A stretch of 64,000 nt of DNA, taken from contig DF237173.1 in the NCBI GenBank assembly GCA_000708835.1, positions 5,520-69,519 of the forward strand, given 5' to 3'. The DNA comes from Klebsormidium nitens. Its lineage: Eukaryota; Streptophyta; Klebsormidiophyceae; Klebsormidiales; Klebsormidiaceae. This document shows positions 35,917-46,700 of this stretch, piece by piece. The notes beneath the pieces are model-generated. The model searched no databases and was not told the DNA's origin. It saw only the letters and a list, made by a program, of their open reading frames with translations. Position 1 is the first letter of the stretch, and the number at the start of each line of letters is the position of its first letter. The position numbers and the translations under genes are program-made.

Positions 35917-36907
35917 GCGTACGCAACGTGTTGATCCTGCACTTTGAATCTGTCATGCATTTGCGCTTCTTCCATGACCTCAATGTCGATGTGCATGTTG
36001 GCAACGCATGCAATGCTCGGGTCGATCCGTCAATTTTAGCTATCATGTGGCACTGACAACTCAATCAATATGCGGTCTGGCCGCGATCATGTTCGTCTAG
36101 CTGCAGCTAGCCTCCGATCGACCCATGGTTCACTAAGAAATATATATAGATTCAAGAGGTTGGTCTGCATGATCCGAGGAGATTCCTAGCTAAGTACGAT
36201 AAGTCATGGACGTGTGCACTGCAGCGTATTTAAAGTACGCACTGCCTGGGCGCTGGCACGTTTGTTCAAATTAGTTTTGCAGATTAATACCAATCAATGC
36301 AGTGCTTTGAATCATGCATAACATAGGCCTTTTTGCGACCCATGGCATATGTCCAATTGCCATGGGTCATTGGCCCGGCGTGCGCACGTGCACATGCCGG
36401 CGTTGAACATTTCATAGCTGTAGCTTGGATCAAGTTATATCACAAACCGCGGCACGCACCGCGTATGTGGCTCATGGGTCATAGCTGCATCACAAAAGAT
36501 CTGCATCATGCCATGCACCATGATTGATATTATTATTAAACACAAAACAGAGAACTATCTATCAAGAAAGTACACAGGGCTGCACGCATGATTCTGTGAA
36601 CAACCAAGTAGATACACACCTGTCTTTGGATCACGTGCTCTTGCCCCTTGGCAACAAAAAGCGTGCGTTCATTGTGCCGCCCAATTCGGGGATTCGCTTC
36701 CCTTTCTAGAAACCTTGTCTAACACGAGCATACCTCGATCAACCCGATCCAACCCAAGTCCCCTGGTGCAAGTTTTCAGTCTCCAACTCCATTCTACAAC
36801 GGAAGTCTTGCTGGTTTCGTCCCCTCTCAAGCCAACAAGAGGGGCCCATGTGTTCGACAAACGCATCATGAGTCTCGACAACAACGTTCCGATCAGATTT
36901 GGCCGCT
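35917..36907. other. Convergent spacer, CATG-rich
   Basis: This tail-to-tail spacer lies between the AlkB-like and methyltransferase genes. CATG-core words (CATGCA, GCATGC, CATGGG) are very dense from about 35950 to 36600. I see no gene. Confidence 0.6.
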
Positions 36908-39900
36908 TTAAGAAGCGGCCGCTCTCCGGAGACGAGCTCCAAAAGCCCCGTCGATGCCGTCTCGGAAGGGCAACGTCGCATAGAAGCCCCTTGCTGTGAC
37001 GGCTTGAATCGGTACATAAGGTGTTGCCGACTCAATTGAAAACTCCTGCGCGATCGAACGGGACTGTCAGACTCAAACTCCGGACTCGACAATCTGCAAT
37101 AGAAACCCAGTAAGAGTGGACACAGTAACACTCATGTGCCTAGCAGAACTTTGCAATGTTAACGCGTTTCGAGATTGACGCGATGCGCTTTAGGCGCTTA
37201 CATACAGAGCAGACTAGTATTCCCTGTCTTTCCGCTTCTTAGCTTCTCGAAAGCCGGAAGTTTCCCTTACTCTTGCTTTGTAGCAGGCAGCAAGCAGGCA
37301 GCAGACCCCAGCCCGCCCATGAGACTAGACTTGTGGCTGTTATAGTGGGTACCCATTTTCGGCAAGTCGGTTAGGCTGCTATAACGAAGCCACGTGAACA
37401 GGCCATTTTGCACAGCTTTTGCGTATGTCCACCATTTCTATTGATTCTTTTTGCTTGCAAGACCTCAGAACAGCTGAAAAGAAGGTCTTGTGAGCTTTGG
37501 AACCACCACTTTAGAGCATAAAGTGGAGGAAGAGCGGGAACAAAGCCGCCATGGTTGCGCAGCTAAACAATAGCCGTTCGATCGTCCAGCTGGCAGGCTT
37601 ACCTTCCATCGCCGGAGCTCAAAAGTTGGGACTTGTCAAAGTTAGGTACCCGGTATAACAGCCACGAGAGAAACGACGATGCTGAGGATATCAAAAGCCA
37701 AGAGGATCAAGAAGACCCATCACACATGTATGTTTGTGGAGGGAAAACTCTCACGAGACGGAAAAGCAAGAAGAAAGGAAATGGAGACGCCTTGTGTTGG
37801 TGTCTTACAAACAGCTGCCTCAAGCTCCCGCTGACGCCTGTCAATTGTCAAAATAACGAGATTGCAGAGCAGCATTCACCTGGTGTCGCTCCAGAAAGAC
37901 CTCCACCATGAGTGCACGTTCACCAAAAAGGTGCCACGAAAGCACACAATCAAGAAGAATCGACACCTCAGAAAAGCTGAACAAAGCTCACCGGGTGTCT
38001 CTCCAGGAAGGCCTCCACTTGCATCTCGTTCTCCTCGGGCTCGACGGAGCAGGTGGAGTAGACGAGCAGGCCGCCCGGCTTGACGAACGCGACCGCCGCG
38101 TCCAGCAGCTCCGCCTGCAACTTCACCAGCTCCTCCAGGTTGGCCTGGCTCTTGCGCCACCGCAGGTCCGCACGCTGCGGGGAGAACATCAGAAGAACAA
38201 TCAGTCAAAGAGACGGAAGCATTATGCACGTGCGCTGAAAGGTTGCCCAGCTCGTCCAGGTGCGCCTGGCTCTTGCGCCACTGCAAATCCGCACGCTGCG
38301 ACGGACCGCGATAGAGCCACGTCAGCCCTTTCAACAGCATCCCCGGCCCCCGTCCCAAACTTACTGATTCTCCTTGACCCCGCTCAGGCAGGATGGTCAG
38401 TGGTGATATTGTGATATTGGCGACTAAGATTTGGAACTTTTGAACTCACCCGTGCGACGACCCCCAGGCCTGTGCATGGCGCATCCACCAGAACCTTGTC
38501 CGCAAGCCGCGGCCGGTTGCGCTGCAGAAAGGAAGCAAGACACGTTCGTTATTTCATCACAGCAGCTTATTGAAAATTTGAGTTCAGCAGATCACGGTAG
38601 TGGCTTGAAAGACTGGCAGCTTCGACAAGGAGCGCTGTATCGTTACTTGTGTACTCTTCCAGAACCAGGTATTCTCCGACTTTATTAAACAACGTATTCA
38701 AAAAATGGCTATGCTCCAGAAAATTAAGGGAAAGGGTTCTCTCGACTTCCAATCAGTGGTACCCGCAGCCAGGGCTATTTTTTTGCACACTGCAGCATCT
38801 TCGGACGGCCGTCGACGAACGGCGACTTCTCTACATCAGCACAAGCCCTCAAGCACTGCATCCAACCAGCCTGGCGCACACTAGATATTCTTTTCTGGCG
38901 GTATTCACTGCATCAAAGCCCTCCCTTGGTACGACTACCCACTGCTAGAACGACGAACTAGTCGGCCGGTGTCGCCGCTATGACAATGAATGTCTCTGCA
39001 GGGACAGCTACTGGAGCGCAGAAGTGTCTGCACGAAGTCCGCTGTTTCCCAGTGCACTTTCTGAGCCCAAATCCGATTGGTACCGAAAGGGGCTTACCGC
39101 GAGGTAGCGGAGGTCCCCGGCCCCCGTCTCGATCACGTTGTCGAGTCCCATCTTCTTCGAAACCTCCGTCAGCTTCTGTAACCGCGCCGCATGGATGTCG
39201 AGCGCCAAAACGGACCCTGCACGGATTTAACGTGAATCTGCTTGTCTGCCCGCCTGATATTGCCACGTGTTGTTTTCTTAATGCCAGTGGCATACCTCCC
39301 TGCACATCAATTACGACCTGCAGTCGCCCTATTCATGGGCACCACACAAGCGGTCCCGTCTTCGGCCAAGCCGACCATACTTACCAACCGTTCTGCAGGC
39401 GAAGCTAAACCTTATAAAGCCCCAAGAGCCTAGCTGCGGATCGACGTCTTTGAACGCCTCACCTTCTCCATTCAGCCTTTCCGCGGCATTGAACGTCTTC
39501 CCCCCCGGTGCAGCACACGTGTCGATGATGAAGTCCCCTGGCGTCGGGTCGAGCAAGTTGACGACCAGACCTGTAGAGAAGGGCTCAGTATTTTATGCGA
39601 CTTGCAGCTTTCCAGTTGGTTCCGAAGGGCCGAGTTAAAATTTACCCTTCAAGGGTCGATGCAACGAGTCGTTGGTAAGCTGCCTGTGCAAAGGGCGGTC
39701 TACCAATTCCTGACACTCGTCCTCGTCGACTTGCGAAACGGGCACAACTGGCACAGATACGATTCACCGCCAGTGTTCTTGTCGTAACCTCGCCCACGCT
39801 GCCGAGCTCTTGCTCTTTGAATTGCACAAAAATCTTCCAAAACGGACCAGCAACGCCAGCCCACGCGGCCTCAGACCCACCTCGCATGGCCCCAGCCTCG

Positions 39901-42900
39901 AGAGAAGGCCCATGCTCGAAAATAGTGTACGAGTTGAAACACAAGGCCAGCAAATGATATGTTTAAAACGAAAGGTCCGTCGGCTCACCGGCACTCTCAT
40001 CCTGAACCGAGCAGAGGCCTTCGTCCAGCAACTCGCGGATAGCCTGTACGGAAATGGGAAACGCCATGAGGAGCAGCTGAGCAGTAACGGGCAGGAATTT
40101 GCACCCTTCGTCCACTTACCAGGTTGGCAGCGTCCAACAGATTTAGGCACCTTCCTAACTACTTCGACAGAATATACACATATACAGTGACCGAGTGCAT
40201 CTTGGTCCTTTCTACCGTATGCGCACAGGGCTCGGTGATGGCCAACGAGACACGTGACGGCTAGGAAGAAAGTAGCGTGTGCTGGGGTTGAAAGTACGTC
40301 TCACCTGCATCCCGTTCTGTACTCGCAGGACGTTGGGAAGGTAGGGCGATTCAACATACTCCACCTGCAGAAGACAGCAGCATAACTGACTCACCGACCA
40401 GACATGGCCTCACGCCTTTCCAAGCGGAGATGGACGAACTGTTAATAGGCTGTACATGGCAGTGCAAGCAATCGGGAAGAGAGTAGGAATACCCATAAGA
40501 GAGCCTTCTCCCGGGAGCATTCGGAGGGATTGCCAGCCGTAGAGAAAAGTAGAACACTTCTGGAAGCGACATATAAGGAAGTGAACCTTAGCTCGCTCCA
40601 GCCATAACACGCAACCAGGACTGCATGAAGCATAAGAAAAGAAGGCAAATTTGGTTGATTGGAAGTAGAAGACCAAGACTTGTTCCAGTACAAATGGCAA
40701 AACATCACACCTTCTTATTTGCCTTAGCGAGCTTCTCTAGCTCCTCTTTGAAACCGTCGAGTGTGGTGCCCCTCGCAACACTTGGCCTGCAAACATACAT
40801 ATATTTTGGTCAGCAGCTGCCAAGAATTGCAAAGAATCTCGGCATGAGGGAATGACAACCAAAATACTAGCCACGTGGTACATATCTAGCGCACAGAGAA
40901 TCAGCACGTTCATTCTGTTTGCCAGCACGCCAATCTAGCTGAGTTGAAGGACGTGCAAGCTTGGGATCAAAATTCGTTCGAGCGCTGCAGCCCTTATTGG
41001 CGGTGAACGATGCGCCAGCTCATAAAACCTGTTGATCAGAGGCGTCAAGCGGAGGTGGGCGAGCGCTCAGTGGTGCAAGTAAGGGGGAGACAACACATTC
41101 ATAGATTAGTGAAAGCGCTTCGACCAAGGCTCACCTCACACCAAAGGCGGGGACCGCATTATTCCACTTCAGAAACTGGATGGCGTGCTCCTCCCCATAC
41201 CTCTCAAGCCACCTTTCTACGATCCACTGGAACAGACACAAACGCATCGTTCAAACGGCAACGCATAATTGATTGTTGCAAGTTTGACCAGAGACATCTT
41301 TCAAGAACGAGCAGAGCCAATAGACGAATTGACGGCCCCATATCCGTCCCACTCCTCGGATGTGCCTGTCCCCCAATCACCAATGGAAAGTCTGATGGCG
41401 TAAAACCAGACGACTGATAGACTCCTACTTATCCGCACTTCACGAAACAGGATCACCAGCCAAACAATGTCGACAACATCACTATTATTCCAAGACATGC
41501 TCACCGTTGGCTGCGAGTGCATGATCCCGAGCACATCCGCGTTTGTGACCTTCCCCCCGGCCTTAGGTTCCGGCAGCGTCCCCGCCTCCTTCATCTGTGT
41601 CACTTGCCTGAGGACATAATTCACAAACTTGGCCGCGTTGTCTCCACCTCCCTTGATGTACTTAGTCAGCTGAACCATCTCGTTGACCACATGAGAAGGC
41701 TGCCCCAGTTTCAGCACCTCGCAGGCCCCAAGCCTGAGGAGTTGCTTCATTGCGCCCTTGACCTTCTGCTTCTTGCCCTCCCGCTCAAAGACACTTTCAA
41801 TGACAAAGTCCAAGTAGCGCCGCCACTTGGTGGTTGACGAGACAAGCTCGGTGACCTGGCGCAGGTCGGCCTTAGAGAGTGGTTCAATCTTAAGCCCCAG
41901 CGACTTCTCAACGACGCGCAGGCTGACTTGCTGGCCATTGCGGTCCAGCAGGCTTGCGTAGGCGGCGTCGTTCTCAATGCGCAGCAGGTGCAAGAGTGCA
42001 ACTGGAAAAAGAGAATGAGAGGTATGCTTGAATAGCTACCCCTAAATCCTACTAACCATCCACTGGGACAGCGGAAGGCTTTTGCTGATAAAAAGTAGAT
42101 ATGCTTGAGGCGTGAGCTTATGCTTGGGTGATCAGAAGGAAGGCAACACTTCAACCGTTACCAATAGAAAGCAAGGAGGTTAGCAGAATGCACGGAAAAC
42201 CTGAGCCTATGTAGTCAACAAAGCATACGTACTGGCTCCACTCGATATAGGGCCATAGGGCCCAATACCATACAGGAATGAGTTCTGACACCAATGCATC
42301 GAAGTTGTGGTTGTCAAGCTCCAGCAGTGGAATGGCCACATTCACGGAGATGCGACTTACATTCTCCTCATTCTTTCTGTTCAAAGCAGGCATAGATACA
42401 AAGGACGAAGGACACAGAGCACATCTGCTTTAGCAAGAGACAGCACCTCACGACCACCCTGCATCAAAGAGATTCACCTCCAGCCACACTGCCTCACATT
42501 CATTTTCTCACATTGTGAGCCACATTCTCAATACTCACCGGCTCTCTTCGTGGACACCTTCAATCTTTTTGCATCTTGCGCATACACACGCTTCTTCTGA
42601 CCACCCTGCTTTGCGTCCACAGGCTCTGACTCCGCCTGATCATCAACCCTGGATGTCGCAACCCCCTCAGGAAGCTCCTCTGTATCCACTATACCTGCTC
42701 CGCCGGTTAATCTACCGTCCGCAGGATTAGACTTTCGGGGTCTTCCTCTCTGTCTTTTTGATGCAGGGTTTGCCTCTGCCTCAGCAGACGCAGCTCCCTC
42801 CACAGAAGCAGCATTCTGTGCTCCAGTCTCAGCCCCCTCTTTCTTGGCCTGCCGCCTCCGTCTGACAGGCTTTGTGTCTGGGGTCGCCAGAACGGGCTCT

Positions 42901-43154
42901 TCTGATGTCGATACATCCTTTTCAATTGCTTCCGTGGTGTCCGTCACTGCAGAAGCAAGAATGGATCGACTGGCACAGCGCTTGGCCAACTCCTTTGAAA
43001 AAGACCATCTACTTTGCGAATGTGGTAGCAGAGGGCAACTTTTGGTAAACCCAAGCCTGCGGAAATTCTGCAGGGCATCACCTTCGTGGAGAGGTTTCTG
43101 ACACGCCCATCTGCTGCAACAGGCAGACAAGGAGGGGGCTATGACCGACGTCAT
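36908..43154 (-). CDS. NOL1/NOP2/Sun rRNA m5C methyltransferase with NusB domain (RsmB/At3g13180 type), probably plastid
   Basis: Eleven exons (43154-42539, 42001-41505, 41226-41135, 40786-40711, 40364-40305, 40043-39989, 39570-39463, 39216-39098, 38521-38450, 38174-37992, 37045-36908) join to 671 residues. The leader is Arg/Ser-rich and transit-like. A charged linker carries KRQRGRPRKSN, an AT-hook. Exon 2 is a NusB-like domain (VALLHLLRIENDAAYASL). WIVERWLERYGEE precedes the catalytic domain. The SAM-binding motif DTCAAPGGKT lies at about 482-491. Cys557 in DAPCTGLG and Cys607 in STCS match the two catalytic cysteines of NSUN enzymes. The end GFYATLPFRDGIDGAFGARL is typical. The reaction is 5-methylation of cytosine in ribosomal RNA; the plastid site is inferred from the leader and homologue. 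Exon 10 is flanked by decayed copies of its own edges. Confidence 0.95.
37880..37912 (-). repeat. Echo of the exon 10 donor end
   Basis: On the minus strand ATGGTGGAGGTCTTTCTGGA then GCGACACCAG/gtgaat at 37880 repeats the end of methyltransferase exon 10 (ATGCAAGTGGAGGCCTTCCT then GGAGAGACACCCG/gtgagc, ending 37992). The spacing is 112 bases. It still ends in a donor-like site but is not used in the phase-correct model. Confidence 0.75.
38229..38295 (-). repeat. Echo of the exon 10 acceptor end
   Basis: On the minus strand gcag/CGTGCGGATTTGCAGTGGCG at 38295 copies the exon 10 start at 38174 (gcag/CGTGCGGACCTGCGGTGGCG). It translates RADLQWRKSQAHLDELGNL against the real RADLRWRKSQANLEELVKL. 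The spacing is 121 bases. After about 19 codons the similarity ends. Confidence 0.9.
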
Positions 43155-43763
43155 GCTTTCCTCCCCAGCGCCCTTGGTCGCTCAACTGCGGAGCTCCTTT
43201 CCAAATCCAATCAACACATTCTGACGAGTGCGACCGCCATCCCCTGCATGCCAACTTCCTCTTTCAAATTTAATGCTGTTCAAAGCTCAAGCCTAAGGAC
43301 TCAGGAGATTGGTGCCAGAAACTTCAACACCGCTAAACTTTCTGACGTGACAGCTAAGTTCTTGTTCCTGGACCCGCGATCGTGGATTCAATCTTGAAGG
43401 TGCAATTCAAACCGTCCGATCAGAGCGTTCTGACACGGAGCCGGCGGGAGCAGGCTGGTTCGTGAACAGACTGCTGCCTGCAGACTGCAGGTCGATGTTT
43501 TGCAGGTGGCCCTGGTGGGCCGAAGATCTTGCAGGTAGACTCGCCAAAGGAAGATCAGGATCCATGGTGCGCCTTCAGGTTCCAGCGTCTCTTGCTTTGT
43601 GCTGTTCGTGATGCACCTCAAGAGACCCTGCACTCCACTTTTGTTCTCACAAGCTGCGGTTCCTGTGGGGAGCCAAACCAGGCCCTGCATTGGTGATGAC
43701 GTGACAAACGCGGGAGACAAAGCCCTCCCAAAGTGCTAGATCTGCCTCTCGCCCCAAGCAGGG
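43155..43763. promoter_or_regulatory. Head-to-head promoter spacer, methyltransferase / Pumilio
   Basis: Only 609 bases separate the two divergent start codons, the shortest such spacer in the window. I find no clear core promoter motif. Confidence 0.6.
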
Positions 43764-46700
43764 ATGGAGCCAGACGATGATGGCGAGTTTGAACAACTCT
43801 TGGGGGAGATTCCCAGGGCAACTTCTGCTCCACCACATCTGGAAGAGCTGCAGAAGGCGTATGGGGGCCAGCTGGACGATCCTCTCCTGCTCATGAGGCC
43901 TGATGAGAGTCCTGTCGTGAACCCCAACATCGACATCCGCTCTGACGAGCTGTACGACACCTTCTACCGCTCGTACTCTGGGACAAAGAAGCTGCCCCCG
44001 CCGTTACCCCTTGAGGACGCGCGGCGAGGGGAGACCAGTGGCTTGTCTCCCAGGGGTCTGCAACCCCAGCTCTCCCCCTTCTACAGCGGCCTAGATCTGG
44101 ACAGCCCTCGCTTTGTGAGGTCCCACTTGAGCCAGCATGGCGGGCCCTCCCCGCAGCACCTCCCGCAACATTATCACTCGCCGCACCATCCGCCGCCCTC
44201 CCATCACCAGAGGAGGCACTCTCAGGAGCATCTAGACTCAGTACATGGCCATGGCCACCGACGGCACTCCTCCCAGGGGTTCCTTGACAGGGACCTCTCC
44301 CTCGTCTCATCCTTTGGGGGTTTGAGCATGGACGAGGGGGGGTCCAGCAGATCTGGGGGCGGCACCGGGGACTCCATCACGTCCGGGGGGGGTGCAAGCC
44401 CGGGAGACGATAGCCGACTGAAGTTGCAGCAGTTGCGGCGCTCGTACGATGCAATGGACGGGGGTTATCAGGAGGGGTTTGCCAAGAACGGCGGCGGGGG
44501 GCTCAGTTCCTTCGGATCTGCGTCCTCGCTGGACGGTTACATCAGCAGGGCTTCCCTGGGGGGCTTGGACGGGCTAGGAAAGCGGGTTCCGGCTGCTGAT
44601 CATGGTTTTTCGCAGCGCTCCGCGTCGGTGGAGAGCTTCCAGGGGGGCGGTTCTCTAGAGCAGCTCTTGCGCACCCGCAGCTCTCCTGTCTATGACAATG
44701 CGGGATACAGCCGCTCAGGAAAGGCGTCGTCTTCGTCCTTGGAAGGGTACCCTGGCTCAGGCAATCTGGACGCTTATGTCAGCAGGCTGAATGGAGCCGC
44801 AGATCTGTATGCCCCCCAGGTGCCGCCGGCTTATTTAAGCGAGTACGACGTGGCCGCGTTCTTACAAACGCAGCAGCAGATGCAGAAGGCGGTGCTTCAG
44901 ACGCAGCGGCTGCAGCAGCAGATGGAGGAGGAGCGCTTACGTCACCGCTTACAGCAGCAGCAGTTGCTGTTGCAGCAGCAGGCGCTTGCGGCGGCGGCGG
45001 TCCAGCAGCAGCGCTTCCACCAGAGCCAGATGGAGGCCGCCGCGGCGGCGGGGATGCCCTACGCCCGCAGCTACTCCCCCCCGCAGCGAATGCCGTCCCC
45101 GCTGCACACCCCCCCCCTGCACAAGGTGCGCAGCGGCGGCGGCGAGGCTGGCTGGAGCGGCCTCGAGCGCGCAGGCAGCATTTGCAAGTATTATTTGCAG
45201 GGGTACTGCAGCAGGGGGGACGGGTGCCCGTTCGTGCATGCCGAGCCAAAGAAGGAGCAACGGGGGGCGCCGGCGATGCCACATTCTCGGGAGGAGCCGC
45301 GATACCGGTACGGGGGGGAGAAGGGCATCCCGCGGCCGGCGAGCCGGGAGCGGTTGGTCGGGAATGGGAGCAACGGCCACCACCATCACGGCGGGGGGGA
45401 GCACCACCTGAAGGCCTCCCCTGCCGTGCACCCCCCCCTGGCGAAATACACGTCGCTCGCGGAGGTCGAGGGCAAGATCTACCAGATCGCCAAGGACCAG
45501 CACGGATGCCGCTTCCTGCAGAAGCAGTTTGACGAGGGGGGCCCGGGCGAGGTCGAGAAGATCTTCCGGGAGATCATTGTCCATGTGGTCGAGCTGATGA
45601 CGGACCCGTTTGGCAACTATCTGATCCAGAAGCTGCTCGAGTGCTGCAACCAGGAGCAGCGGCAGGCGGTGCTGGACCGGGTCATCGCGGCCAAGGAACT
45701 TGTGTCCATCTCGCTCAATATGCACGGGTGAGCCGGCGGTGCATCCTACTGTCTCCTTCTGTTTTTTAATCTTAGCCTGCTCACTTTTTGCTGAGAAAAC
45801 TGCGTTTGTGTGGTGGTACTGCCGTGTCTCTGGAACCCCTGCTTGAGTGTACTCGGTTGCTCAAGCTGTTTGTTTCAGGCGCCCCATTGCAAAGCCTCCA
45901 ACTTTCTAGTACCTCTGTAAGTAAGTTTCCTCCTTCTTATTCACATGTTAAGAACCTTCTCTCACTTTGAGGCGCCACTCTTTCGCACATTCGCCCTGCT
46001 TTTCGCAAGCAAGGGTCGGTTGTTTGGTACATCCTTGAAACTTTTTGTTGACGTGTTCTCGGGTCTGCATTGCTCTCGCTTTTCTGCCAACTTCTCAGCC
46101 ACCGCAGAGTCTGCCAGCGCTTGTCAAACGTGACCCTTGTTATCGTGGCTACACTATTTTGGTGGTCGCATGGTCTCTGCTTGGATTGCACACTGGCTGT
46201 GCAAGCAGAGGAAAAGGTTTTCAGTCATGTCCTGAGGTTGGAAAGATCAAGACAGGTCTTATGAGCATTGCTCTCTACAGGTATCAAAGAGCTGTGAACT
46301 CCTGCATCAGTCTGGACACTGGCTTTGTTCGGCCTATGTTGGCTGCATTTCTTCATCTGGCCTTGTACTCCTGCTCTACCCGCCTTGGAACGATGTACCA
46401 TGGCACAAGCATGCTGAGTGGCCCAGGCAAACATATTCCTGTCCTGTTTTCATTGGCTTCACTGAACAAGGTCTTACCTTGACAGTATCGTGATGCAGAA
46501 ATGCACATCTGCCAGGTCCTGCTCTGCTTGTGGCTGTACAATGGGGAATAACATGATAACGGATGAGGCTGCATATTGCTTATTCCATTGTTGATGACTC
46601 TGTGACCTTTTTCTGATCAGTGGCACTTTAAAGGCTCAGCCAGTCCCCATACATCTCAGGTCAGGATCTATCCTTATCCTGCTCTGACCCACATTTGGTT

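Noticed and set aside
44779-45725. Long minus-strand frames opposite Pumilio exon 1
   Set aside because: They are mirror frames of a GC-rich, Gln/Ala/Gly-biased exon; the plus frame carries the CCCH finger and Pumilio repeats.
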